DNA of 50,040 nucleotides. It comes from JAGXOF01 sp046545575. Its GTDB lineage: Bacteria; Chloroflexota; Dehalococcoidia; SZUA-161; SpSt-899. This document shows, in pieces, positions 25,965 to 34,304 of the stretch. Within the stretch, counting starts at the first letter, position 1; each line of letters begins with the position of its first letter. Where the stretch lies: positions 1 to 50,040 of the forward strand of contig JBKGZM010000007.1 of the NCBI GenBank assembly GCA_046545575.1, written 5' to 3'. The notes beneath the pieces were generated by a model. The model was not told the DNA's origin, did not search any database, and saw only the letters and a list, made by a program, of their open reading frames with translations. Position numbers and translations under genes: made by a program.

Positions 25965-27569
25965 TTAGTATTGCTCTTCTATTATCGAGACAGAAGAGGG
26001 GACATGTTCGTCAAAGTAAAATGGTTCTTTTAAGGATTTAATGAAGTCAACTAAAGGGGCTTGTTCCTGGCTTTCTCTCTTTATAGTAGAGTAGAATGCA
26101 TTCCTTTCAGCGGTTGAAAGCTCTTGAGTCGCAACTATTATTGCTCGTTTTATCAGGTAGTCCGATTCTTCGTCGAATTTTGTTCGCAACTCATATCTTT
26201 CATATTCATCTCCTAATTTACCCAGCAGCAAGATTGCTCTTGATCGAGTTAACTGGTGTCTATCTCTGTCAGTTGCTATTTCCTTGATCAACCTTAGTTC
26301 ATCTTGGCTGAACGATTTAAATCTTAACAGGCTGTCTAGTATTTGCATTTCTTGCCACTCATAGATATTGTGCTCGCTCCTCAAGAAATTAATTAGCTGC
26401 TCTTGAAAACTCTTTGTAGGAAACATGTTAAAGAATCGCGAAAATACATTTGTAGAACCTGGGTTGGATTTGAGGTTAGCAATTAGCTTTTGTCCTGTGT
26501 TTTCTATATCCTCAACTCGATCTGCATAAATTTCTCTTAGCTGTACAAAACGATTTATAGCAAATCTCTGATGCCTACCACCAAAGTTATCACTTGAGTC
26601 AAAACTCCTTTCAAATAAGTCCTCCAACAAAGGTATTGCTACTACCTCAATAATAGGTTTATCGCCTAACTTAATGAGATTCTGAAGTGTATCCATATCT
26701 TGTTGTCTTGGGTCCCGTAGCTCTTGCTCTACTCGTGAAGGAGAAAGGACTTGGGTTTTCTTTTCATTGAGATCGAGCCCAATACGCCTCAACTCAGTAA
26801 TCAATGTTTTCAAGGTGTTTTTTGCGTTAATCTCGTCTTTAGCTAAAACGCGCATGTCATCTGCATACCGCAAGTAATGTACCTTTTCACTGCGACATAA
26901 GAGGGCATCTACATAGTAGAGGAAGAGGTTGGCTACTATAGAAGAAGCAGTGATTCCTTGAGGCAATCCGAATCCTTTGTTGCGTTCCTTTTGTGCCCAC
27001 GGCCTCAGGAGCTTATTAAATAGAAAGTCAACTGCTTGCTTTGATTCTTCAGATTCGTCGATGGTGGCTAGAACATGATTCCGAAGTCTCTCTATACTTA
27101 TGTTGGCAAAATATGCTGTTATATCAGTTTTTAGGACGCATTCAAATCCTTCCTCAAATTTCTCCCAAAATGCTCTCTCAAACTTTAGCCATTGATCACT
27201 CCAATGGAAAATCCCTCTCGTGTTAGGGTTAAATCGGTAGCTATAAACATTGTCTTCCAGTTTTTTATCAGCCTTTAGGCCGATATAGTTTGCAAGAGCA
27301 CGGTAAAGTATCCCATCTTGGAAACTCGGCCTAGCTCCAGGTCTTATGAAGAAATTGCCTTTGGGAACATCCATTTTGATCAAATCTTTAACTTGATATT
27401 CATTATTGTCTATTCGTTGCTTAAGCTCTTGGACAATTTGGCTCTTGCATTTTCCCAAATCAAGGAAATGGAGAATATCGGGAAGAAAGTCTTGCCCATT
27501 TCTTTCATCATACATTACTTCGTCAAAAGCTTTTTCTAAGTCAACTAATTCAGAGAGTTTCTTAAACAT
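25965..27569 (-). CDS. Reverse transcriptase with helical C-terminal domain
   Basis: A 534-residue RNA-directed DNA polymerase. Motifs in order: FIRPGARPSFQDGILYRAL (about 74-92), catalytic Asp149 in VLKTDITAYF, GLPQGITASSIVANLFLYYVD (201-221), catalytic YADD (235-238) in HYLRYADDMRVLA, and GLDLNEKKTQVLSP. Residues about 290-534 lack maturase or HNH motifs. They look all-helical, with possible HEAT-like repeats (RSRAILLLGKLGDEYERYELR). The PQG motif argues against a diversity-generating RT, and no retron RNA or intron was seen. It resembles the stand-alone RTs of phage defence (Abi/DRT type), but I cannot place it in a class. GGAGAG precedes ATG 27569. It starts 29 bp after the sugar-nucleotide gene, probably on the same transcript. 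Confidence 0.88.
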   Translation of the reverse strand: MFKKLSELVDLEKAFDEVMYDERNGQDFLPDILHFLDLGKCKSQIVQELKQRIDNNEYQVKDLIKMDVPKGNFFIRPGARPSFQDGILYRALANYIGLKADKKLEDNVYSYRFNPNTRGIFHWSDQWLKFERAFWEKFEEGFECVLKTDITAYFANISIERLRNHVLATIDESEESKQAVDFLFNKLLRPWAQKERNKGFGLPQGITASSIVANLFLYYVDALLCRSEKVHYLRYADDMRVLAKDEINAKNTLKTLITELRRIGLDLNEKKTQVLSPSRVEQELRDPRQQDMDTLQNLIKLGDKPIIEVVAIPLLEDLFERSFDSSDNFGGRHQRFAINRFVQLREIYADRVEDIENTGQKLIANLKSNPGSTNVFSRFFNMFPTKSFQEQLINFLRSEHNIYEWQEMQILDSLLRFKSFSQDELRLIKEIATDRDRHQLTRSRAILLLGKLGDEYERYELRTKFDEESDYLIKRAIIVATQELSTAERNAFYSTIKRESQEQAPLVDFIKSLKEPFYFDEHVPSSVSIIEEQY

Positions 27570-27597
27570 TGTTACTCTCCTTCTCTGTTATTATCTT

Positions 27598-30500
27598 TCA
27601 GAAGAAAGTTCTTTCCACATATTCGTCCGAGGTCAAATCCAGCTTTGCAACGGCGCTTGTGGAGACCCCGGTCAAGGCGTTGAAGAATTCCTTCTCGATT
27701 TCTGTCTTTGTTTCCTCATCCTTTCCTTCAGTGCGGCAGATGAGCATGGGCTGGGTGTTGGACTTCCTGACCAGTGCCTGCCCGAGCCAGTTCCCCTCGC
27801 TGTCTACCCACTTAATTAGTCCACCGTCGATGGTGTCTATGGGGTATCCTTTGTCCCGGAATATCTTTATCACCGCCTCCACTACTTCTTCTTTCTCTGA
27901 GAGGAGGTTGGTAGGGAGCTTTATGTTTATCTCAGGAGAGGCAGGATACCTGGGTATCTCCTCATCCAGGTCGATAAAGCTCTTGCCTTCCTTCAGGCCG
28001 TTGGCGACGGCCGTCAGCACCTTGACCGCTGCGAGTGTCCCGTCGTCGAAGATCCAGTTCTCCTCGTGCCCCGACATCTGATGTCCGGAAAGCTCGGCTG
28101 CGAGGGCCACCGGTTGCTTGTTGTCCTTGAGGTCGATTGTTCCGCCGGGCAGGTTTACCTCGGGAAGACCGTCCCGCAGTGCGCGGGTGAGCGTCTTGAC
28201 TCCGTCCTTGATGAAGGCGAATCCTGTGGGACTCATGATGTATTCCCCGCCCTGTGAGGTTATGAACTCCTCGGCCACCCGGGAGAACTTCACCTCGCCC
28301 ATGAACCTTGGCTTTCCCTGATGACCTTTCCGGTAATGTTCCTCGATCATGTGCTTTGCCTGCATGGCCAGTGTGCGGTCTCCCTCCACAACCTGCCCAT
28401 CGGCCCTGACGTATATGACGCGGTCGGCATCCTCGTCGTAGCCGATTCCCACGATTTCTTTGGGACTGTCGACTGCCGACTCCTGGCTCGCGACCTCTTT
28501 GACTTTGTCTTCGAGCTCTTTACGGTATTTCGCCTTGATGGGGTCGGGGATGTGGGAGGGGAAGGACCCGTCAGGGGTTTCGTTTATGGCTACCACATCG
28601 GCTCCGAGGTCGGAGTAGACTGCCTTTGTTCGCCAGGCTGAACCGCTCCCGAAGTCGATGACCGCTTTCAATCCCTGTAGGGGATGTTTTATCGCCGTAG
28701 GTGGCTGCTCGAAATCGGCGGGGATGTCCAGGGCCTGCTGTATCTCGCTCCATTTTGTGTAGTCGAGTGTCTCGGGGAAGTCCAGTTGAGCGACGGTGTC
28801 AAGCAGAGGTCTCAGTCCTCTGTCGCTCCATTTCTGCAGCAGATATATCCAGATATCCCGTCCCAGCCGGCAGTTGGCCTTTACCAGCTCGTTGTGATAG
28901 TTTGCAATCTCTCCGTCCTCGATTTCCCTGTGCTCTCCCTTACCGTCGATGAAATCCCCTGAAAGGACGATCCCCTTTACTTGAAGCATCTGGTCGGCGG
29001 TTATGCTGGTTATGAATCCGTCCTCGCTGCGAATCACCTGCTTCAGTCCGTTGTATTCCGCTTCGTTGTGACTGGCCGTGACGTTGATTCCGCCGTCGGC
29101 ATCGAGGCAGGCCACGGAGAAGTACATCTCGGGGGTGGAGGTCGTGCCTACGTCGTAGACATTCACTCCCGCGGCAAGGAGGCCGTTTATCACCTGTCGG
29201 CGGATTCTGCCGGTGGAGAGGCGGATACCTCCCCCCACCGCCACCCATAGCCCCCCCGCTTCTGTGTCATCGCGATGAGATTGTAGATGGTTGGGTAGGG
29301 GGGGCTTTAGCCTCCCCTGGGCGAATGAATTCGCCCCTACCCCTTTGGGCTGAGGGGGGGGTCTTCGCTGCCCCTTCGCTTCGCTCAGGGCTTTGGCTTG
29401 CAATGACATACGCAGGAACGTCCCGCACCCCTTGCCCAGGTAGTAGCATACCCTGTCGGTCAGGTATTTGTCGGCGATGGCGCGGACGTCGTAGGTCTGG
29501 AAGATGACCGGGTCTATGTGCTGGGACGTGAGGGTAAACGATTTCAGCAGCACCGAGTCCTTCTGTGCCTTAATGCGGTAGCTTTCCAGCGAGGCGGGAA
29601 CCAGCAATGATTCGCCCTGTGACAGCCGCCCGGTGGAGTCATTGGAGGCAAGCTCTACTTCCCCGATGAGGCAGGTCACTATTTTGGAAAGGCCGCCGGT
29701 CTCCTCGGCAAGTTCCTGTCCGGATTTCAAGGTCAGGCGGTTGACCGTGAAGTGGAGGTTGTCAATCAGCCGTTCTTCGTTCTCGCTTAGCCGGAAGGGA
29801 GCCAGCTTGAAATCTTCTTCGCTGCTCCTTTTGAAGTTCAACGACTCCATGGCCTGGGGGATGTGCAGGGTCCGTTGAGGCACCCTGTTCCAGTCCCAGA
29901 CCCTGTAGGTGACACCAGACGACTGCTGGATTTCAGCCAGGAATATCCCTTTGCCGATGGCGTGGGCGGTTCCGGTAGGGTTGAAGAGCACGTCGCCAGA
30001 CCTGACGGGTATGGCGTTCAAAAAGCGCTCGGCTATGTTTTTGTCGCCTGAGGAAAGCGCCCTTTCGAACTCTTCCCTGTCAACGTCTTCCTTGAAGCCC
30101 AGGTACATGACCGCTCCTTCTTCAGCGTGCAGGATGACCCATGCCTCGTTCTTGCCCGTGTCGTGTTCGCCCAGCTCCTGTGCCTTCTCGTCGGAGGGGT
30201 GGACCTGGACCGAGAGGTCCTCGCGGGCGTCGATGAACTTGACCAGAGGCAGGGGAGATTTGTGGATGTCTCCTGTGATCTGGTCGCCCATCAGGTTCAG
30301 GAGGTCATTCAGCGGGATTCTGGACCCGTCGTCCAGGGTGATGGGGGAGGGGTGGAGGGGATGGGTAGAGCACTCCCATGATTCCCCGATTCTCTTGCCC
30401 GAAGCAGGTAGCTTTTTCAATTTCTCGATGTTATCACCGCCCCACACCACCTCCACCAGGTTATCGATTTCCGGCTTGATGAACCCGCTCTTTGCTTTCT

Positions 30501-32070
30501 CTATGAATCTCTGGATTGCTTCTCGATTCTCATAATACTTCATCCATTTCTCCTGTTCCGCGGGAATTCGCCGGAGGTCCTCCGACTCCACGAGCTTGTT
30601 CAGCGTCTCAAATGAACAGGGATTGCCAGGAAGGATGGTTTCCCAGTCTTCCTTCCCGTCGCGACCGAGTCCGGTTTTCATTCTGATTTTCCCTGAACCG
30701 GGGAGAATCACATCGGCCATCACGCTAGTGGGGGAAACTTCCATAGCCGTGGGATCAACACAGTTGTAGATTAATGCTCTCTCCGCCTGCGCTCGAGAGA
30801 GTGAGCTGTTGATGATGGTACATCCCGATACATCCAGCTCATCGGCCCTTACTCCGACGAGGACGCTGTCCTTTACCGTGCCGGCCACCCGGGCATCGAG
30901 CATTATCGAATTCTCCGCTGCCAGATGGTCTGTCCTGTGCTCCTTCACCCAGGAGCTTTCGAGGTCGTAAAACTGTCTCATGCATTGCCCCTCGCAGGAG
31001 TCCTCCAGCAGCTTCAATAAGTTCTCGTGGTAGAGCCGGACCTGGCCGTAGTCCCACCAGAGCGTCTCCGCCCCGACGTCCTTATCGCCGAACAGTTTGA
31101 GCCCTTCTTGCTCTGATGAAAGGAATCGTTCTTTGAATTCGTTGATCCTGTCCCAGAGTTGCTGACTCTTACCACTGGAAACGAACTCCTCACGACCTGA
31201 AGTCAGGGGCATCCAGAGGTGCGGGTCGGTGTCCAGTTTCGCGTTTTTGGCTTTGACATCCTCGGCGAATTCATCGCGCAAAGCGGAGAGCAGGGAGTAG
31301 GAGAGGGAGAAGCAGCCCAAACTTTTCCCCAGCACTGTTCCGGAGTCATCCGGCTGCAGGATTCCCTGTTCGATCAGGTTGCGCACATCCTGCCAGCTCT
31401 GTTTCTCACGCTGGAGGGTGTCCAGGTCGGGTTCCTCCTTGCGGTCTCTTACGGGCACTACCAGTCCGTAGCTCTGCCAGTCCCTTTCCCAGGATGCTTT
31501 ATCGCCGGGCATTTCCGCCCGCATATCGAATATCTCAGCATGGTAATTGCCATCGAATTCCACCGGCTTTGAGGGGATAAACACCTGGTCGCCCCAGAAA
31601 ACGCAGAGCCTGCCTCCGCGTGAGGCCGCGAATATGCCTGTCTGGAAGATCACCGCTTCCAGTATGGTGAGGGCGCTTTTTTCGCCGTTTGTCTCTATGA
31701 GGCGGGGTAATTTGACCGCTGACTTGTTATTGGCCTCGGCAGCGGGTAGTGGGGCCATTCTCGTACCCTTGCCTGCCGTATGATACATCGCGACTGCCCC
31801 ACCGCTTTGTAGGACGTGGTCCAGGTCGGCAACCGACAGCGCTTTATTCCAGGCGTAGAGAGTACCCAGTAGCTGTCCGGCCCCGCCCTGCCAGTCCTCC
31901 TCCACCGATATCACCTGCGTCTTCTGCCCGATGACCGATCCCTGGGCGGATTCCAACCGCCCCTGCCAGAATTCGGCCTGTTCCCTGCCTGGCGAAACGA
32001 CGATCACAACGTCGAAGCCCAGGTCGGACTCCACCGCTCTGTACATGTTCTGGATATTTTCCTTATGCAT
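27598..32070 (-). CDS. Three-domain sugar-nucleotide enzyme: nucleotidyltransferase, mannose-6-P isomerase, phosphomannomutase
   Basis: A 1490-residue fusion. Domain 1 (about 1-490) is a sugar-1-phosphate nucleotidyltransferase: HTAGKGTRMAPLP near residue 98, with beta-helix-like repeats near 390-450. Domain 2 (about 530-860) is a type I mannose-6-phosphate isomerase, with metal-site motifs QVHPSDEKAQELG, KNEAWVIL and GTAHAIGKGIFLAEIQQSS. Domain 3 (about 860-1490) is a phosphomannomutase/phosphoglucomutase, with phosphoserine loop NVTASHNEAEYNGLK, metal loop YDEDADR, sugar loop LSGHQMSGHEE and phosphate loop RKSNTQPM. Together they could convert fructose-6-P to mannose-6-P, mannose-1-P and GDP-mannose; the nucleotide and sugar of domain 1 are inferred. 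ATG 32070 follows GGGAGG. Domain 3 carries an in-frame 48-codon repeat insertion, residues about 889-936. Confidence 0.85.
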   Translation of the reverse strand: MHKENIQNMYRAVESDLGFDVVIVVSPGREQAEFWQGRLESAQGSVIGQKTQVISVEEDWQGGAGQLLGTLYAWNKALSVADLDHVLQSGGAVAMYHTAGKGTRMAPLPAAEANNKSAVKLPRLIETNGEKSALTILEAVIFQTGIFAASRGGRLCVFWGDQVFIPSKPVEFDGNYHAEIFDMRAEMPGDKASWERDWQSYGLVVPVRDRKEEPDLDTLQREKQSWQDVRNLIEQGILQPDDSGTVLGKSLGCFSLSYSLLSALRDEFAEDVKAKNAKLDTDPHLWMPLTSGREEFVSSGKSQQLWDRINEFKERFLSSEQEGLKLFGDKDVGAETLWWDYGQVRLYHENLLKLLEDSCEGQCMRQFYDLESSWVKEHRTDHLAAENSIMLDARVAGTVKDSVLVGVRADELDVSGCTIINSSLSRAQAERALIYNCVDPTAMEVSPTSVMADVILPGSGKIRMKTGLGRDGKEDWETILPGNPCSFETLNKLVESEDLRRIPAEQEKWMKYYENREAIQRFIEKAKSGFIKPEIDNLVEVVWGGDNIEKLKKLPASGKRIGESWECSTHPLHPSPITLDDGSRIPLNDLLNLMGDQITGDIHKSPLPLVKFIDAREDLSVQVHPSDEKAQELGEHDTGKNEAWVILHAEEGAVMYLGFKEDVDREEFERALSSGDKNIAERFLNAIPVRSGDVLFNPTGTAHAIGKGIFLAEIQQSSGVTYRVWDWNRVPQRTLHIPQAMESLNFKRSSEEDFKLAPFRLSENEERLIDNLHFTVNRLTLKSGQELAEETGGLSKIVTCLIGEVELASNDSTGRLSQGESLLVPASLESYRIKAQKDSVLLKSFTLTSQHIDPVIFQTYDVRAIADKYLTDRVCYYLGKGCGTFLRMSLQAKALSEAKGQRRPPPQPKGVGANSFAQGRLKPPLPNHLQSHRDDTEAGGLWVAVGGGIRLSTGRIRRQVINGLLAAGVNVYDVGTTSTPEMYFSVACLDADGGINVTASHNEAEYNGLKQVIRSEDGFITSITADQMLQVKGIVLSGDFIDGKGEHREIEDGEIANYHNELVKANCRLGRDIWIYLLQKWSDRGLRPLLDTVAQLDFPETLDYTKWSEIQQALDIPADFEQPPTAIKHPLQGLKAVIDFGSGSAWRTKAVYSDLGADVVAINETPDGSFPSHIPDPIKAKYRKELEDKVKEVASQESAVDSPKEIVGIGYDEDADRVIYVRADGQVVEGDRTLAMQAKHMIEEHYRKGHQGKPRFMGEVKFSRVAEEFITSQGGEYIMSPTGFAFIKDGVKTLTRALRDGLPEVNLPGGTIDLKDNKQPVALAAELSGHQMSGHEENWIFDDGTLAAVKVLTAVANGLKEGKSFIDLDEEIPRYPASPEINIKLPTNLLSEKEEVVEAVIKIFRDKGYPIDTIDGGLIKWVDSEGNWLGQALVRKSNTQPMLICRTEGKDEETKTEIEKEFFNALTGVSTSAVAKLDLTSDEYVERTFF
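29265..29408. mobile_element. MITE-like element inserted in frame in a coding gene
   Basis: A 144-bp block with imperfect terminal inverted repeats: TGTCATCGCGA at 29265 and TTGCAATGACA ending at 29408. It contains a GGGGGGCTTTAGCCTCCCC hairpin and the dispersed palindrome GGGCGAATGAATTCGCCC (29319-29336). It is a multiple of three and has no stop in the host frame. The host phosphomannomutase domain reads through it and gains a low-complexity, Pro/Gln/Ala-rich stretch between its first helix and the next beta strand. No transposase and no clear target duplication were seen. Confidence 0.75.
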
Positions 32071-32148
32071 TTGTACAGCCTCCCTGGAAGCTATGATATC
32101 GCAGGAACGTGAGCAAGGCAACAAACTGACTTTGAGGGGGAAATGCTA

Positions 32149-32177
32149 TTGACAGAGGTTTCCGCCGCTGATATGCT
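32149..32177 (+). promoter_or_regulatory. Promoter of the EVE-nuclease gene
   Basis: TTGACA (32149-32154), 17-bp spacer, TATGCT (32172-32177), 38 bp before ATG 32216. It lies in the 145-bp divergent gap with the large sugar-nucleotide gene. Confidence 0.65.
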
Positions 32178-32215
32178 ACAACCAAAATCTCAATCCGAAT
32201 TTGTGCCAAGATAGT

Positions 32216-33205
32216 ATGAGTTATCACGTCTTTCTCGCCAGTGAAAACAACTACAATACTTGTGTTCAGAAAGGAGTCTACGGTGGACGCTATTCCCACG
32301 GTGATAGTAGATCGGCACACTTGAATTCGGAAGTGATCTCGAGCTTTGCAGGCATCAAACTTGGAGACCTGGTATTTTTCTACGTAAAGAACAAGGGAAT
32401 TTATGGACTATGGAGAGTCACATCTGAGGCATTCTATGACACGACACCCATTTGGGAAGGGGCAGAGAACATTTACTCGGTCAGGGTATGCTTTGAACCG
32501 GCGATTCGCAAGTTTTCTACCCCTATTGCGATGACAGATATTCTTGATTTACGAGACAAAGGGCGAATATGGACATTTGACTTGGGTACAATGACCAGAA
32601 AATCACATTACCCTATTACCTCAGACGAAGGCAAAGAGTTGATCCGCCTGCTGCTGAGAAACAATCCTATTTTCATTGAACCAGATCCTATTCCCGAGCC
32701 CTACTCTCCCGCAAAAAGAGACCCATTACATATAGATCTCCAGTGCGACAAAAATGGGCGGATAAAATATGAGGGGTACTTAAATGCGTGGTTCATGCGC
32801 TCGTTTGCTCTTGGACAACTAAAGGAAGTCATCGGCGACTATAGAGATTACCTGAACTATGTGCCGACTTCGTTCAATAAAGTGATGGACATTTTCCTTA
32901 CTCACGTGACCACTGTTGATTCTGTTGACATTTTACACAAGTTCACGTGCATGGAACTAAAGACGGGGATAGTCTCCGAAGATAACCTCAATCAGATTAT
33001 CAGGTATGAGAACTGGATCGCCAGAAGGCTTGGGGATGGAGACTCGGAGATGGTACAAGGTATATTGGTAGGATTCGATTTTAACAAGGAAGTGCTGGAA
33101 TACTGGAGAAAAAGGAAGGCCATAGAGGAAAAGACGATCAGACTCATTAAGTATAGGGTTAATCCTTCAAGGGACGGGATAACAATAGAAGAAATCGAAC
33201 ACTAG
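32216..33205 (+). CDS. EVE-like domain fused to PD-(D/E)xK (NucS/DUF91-like) nuclease
   Basis: A 329-residue protein. Residues about 1-150 resemble an EVE/PUA-type domain, which binds modified bases: GDLVFFYVKNKGIYGLWRV with an aromatic cage-like content and YSVRVCFEPA. Residues about 165-320 look like a restriction-endonuclease-like domain of the NucS/DUF91 kind: SVDILHKFTCMELKTG supplies the D...ExK catalytic residues, followed by SEDNLNQIIRYENWIARRL. EVE plus nuclease suggests modification-dependent DNA cleavage and anti-phage or anti-plasmid defence; this is inferred. ATG 32216 is chosen over TTG 32201. A small gene follows after 27 bp. It stands near an RT and toxin-antitoxin genes, which fits a defence island. 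Confidence 0.7.
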   Translation: MSYHVFLASENNYNTCVQKGVYGGRYSHGDSRSAHLNSEVISSFAGIKLGDLVFFYVKNKGIYGLWRVTSEAFYDTTPIWEGAENIYSVRVCFEPAIRKFSTPIAMTDILDLRDKGRIWTFDLGTMTRKSHYPITSDEGKELIRLLLRNNPIFIEPDPIPEPYSPAKRDPLHIDLQCDKNGRIKYEGYLNAWFMRSFALGQLKEVIGDYRDYLNYVPTSFNKVMDIFLTHVTTVDSVDILHKFTCMELKTGIVSEDNLNQIIRYENWIARRLGDGDSEMVQGILVGFDFNKEVLEYWRKRKAIEEKTIRLIKYRVNPSRDGITIEEIEH

Positions 33206-33232
33206 GAGAGCCTCACAGCAGGGGGTATTAGG

Positions 33233-33436
33233 ATGCTTGATAGAGTAGCAATAAGAAAATTCTTGGACGATCAATTGCGAGACTTAGAAATGGAAGTCCC
33301 TATGGACATGGATAGGCTCACTGATGTTTTTCATAGATATGTTGAGGATGACTCCTATGAGTGGCTGCGTGATAATTTCAAATCCTTCTTTAATCACGGC
33401 GATCCTGATTGGAACTGGATAAAGGATAAAGCATAA
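33233..33436 (+). CDS. Small hypothetical protein downstream of the EVE nuclease
   Basis: A 67-residue acidic, helical protein that I do not recognise (net negative; many Asp/Glu; aromatic C-terminus WNWIKDKA). It is 27 bp after the EVE-nuclease gene, on the same strand and probably co-transcribed. It could be an accessory or inhibitor of that nuclease, but nothing in its sequence proves this. GGGGGTATTAGG lies before the ATG. Confidence 0.55.
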   Translation: MLDRVAIRKFLDDQLRDLEMEVPMDMDRLTDVFHRYVEDDSYEWLRDNFKSFFNHGDPDWNWIKDKA

Positions 33437-33482
33437 AGGGCTTCATCTTACTACAATTAACATAACATTGGCGATATCCGGC

Positions 33483-33638
33483 ATGCACAGGAACAGAGTA
33501 ATCTCTGAATATGAGCTCGATGGTGTGTACATCCTGAGAGAGGACTTTCAAACATCCTGGGAAAGTGCCAAAGTCAAACACTTCGACCGAATCTTTGAAG
33601 ATTTGACCACTCTGTTGAGAAACAGGGCCAAATTATGA
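33483..33638 (+). CDS. Possible 51-residue small protein
   Basis: An open frame from ATG 33483 to TGA 33636. The peptide has a plausible composition (SEYELDGVYILREDFQTSW then a basic helix KVKHFDRIFEDL). No clear ribosome site and no recognised family. It could be a genuine small gene or the tail of a decayed one. The 45 bp before it and the 42 bp after it show nothing. Confidence 0.3.
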   Translation: MHRNRVISEYELDGVYILREDFQTSWESAKVKHFDRIFEDLTTLLRNRAKL

Positions 33639-33680
33639 TATAGCTACTCGGTCATTGGCTTTAACCATCTTCCTTCCACT

Positions 33681-33947
33681 ATGAACATGATGTGCCAAAA
33701 TAAAACCCGATTCTATGTTGAGGTAGCCCTGACAAAGACCCTGGAACTCTTTGACGAAGCAATCTCATTGCCAGTTGAGATAAGGGCACAACTTGTGGAT
33801 GAACTCCTTAGAAGCCTCCATCCTGCTCAGAAGGAAATAGACGAGTCATGGGCAGTGGAGGCCGAGAGGAGAATTGAAGAAATAAAGAGTGGCAGAGTGA
33901 AAACAATACCAGGCGACAAAGTATTTAAGGCCCTACTTGGCAGGTAA
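33681..33947 (+). CDS. Addiction-module component (RelB-like antitoxin), no partner
   Basis: An 88-residue protein whose residues about 16-85 match the putative addiction module component family (TIGR02574 type): LTKTLELFDEAISLPVEIRAQLVDELLRSL, then DESWAVEAERRIEEIKSGRVKTIPGDKVF. Such antitoxins normally precede a ParE/RelE toxin gene. Here the next 115 bp contain no toxin frame, so it is an orphan. The N-terminal 15 residues are unusual, and ATG 33681 has no convincing ribosome site, so the start is uncertain. Confidence 0.75.
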   Translation: MNMMCQNKTRFYVEVALTKTLELFDEAISLPVEIRAQLVDELLRSLHPAQKEIDESWAVEAERRIEEIKSGRVKTIPGDKVFKALLGR

Positions 33948-34061
33948 GGCTTTTGAATTATTCCCTATTTGTTTTACCACTCTCCACTTGTTGAACACCC
34001 ACTTGAAAAGCAATCCTCAATCATTGTATCATCTTTGTAGATACGTATGAGAGGTGATACC

Positions 34062-34304
34062 ATGCAAAGCCGCGTCCAGAAATGGGGGAACAGTTTGGCA
34101 CTCCGAATCCCAAAGTCGTTTGCACGGGAGGTGGGAATCGAACGTGATGTTCCTGTAGAGCTATCCCTTGAAGATGGCAGGATAATCATAGCACCTGTGG
34201 AAAAACCGGCTATGACCCTGGATGATCTATTATCAAGGGTCACGGAAGACAACAAGCACGATGAGATTGAAACAGGACCGGCTGCAGGTAATGAGATATG
34301 GTAA
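34062..34304 (+). CDS. mazE: MazE-like antitoxin (AbrB/SpoVT fold)
   Basis: An 80-residue antitoxin. The N-terminal swapped-hairpin AbrB DNA-binding motif QSRVQKWGNSLALRIPKSFA is classic MazE/PemI. The C-terminal TMTLDDLLSRV-type tail neutralises the toxin. ATG 34062 is preceded by GAGAGGTG and is preferred to ATG 34047. It overlaps the toxin gene by 7 bp. With MazF it should form the autorepressing complex. Confidence 0.92.
   Translation: MQSRVQKWGNSLALRIPKSFAREVGIERDVPVELSLEDGRIIIAPVEKPAMTLDDLLSRVTEDNKHDEIETGPAAGNEIW

Noticed and set aside
25821..27725. Diversity-generating retroelement (RT with two similar flanking repeats)
   Set aside because: The RT has PQG rather than the DGR-type SQ motif. 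Differences between the two copies are not limited to adenines and are mostly third-codon-position changes plus an 8-bp deletion.
25827..32070. Long plus-strand open frames opposite the nuclease, RT and sugar-nucleotide genes (for example 27569-28081 and 29909-30535)
   Set aside because: They mirror well-supported minus-strand enzymes, have no family motifs and no ribosome sites, and are antisense shadows.
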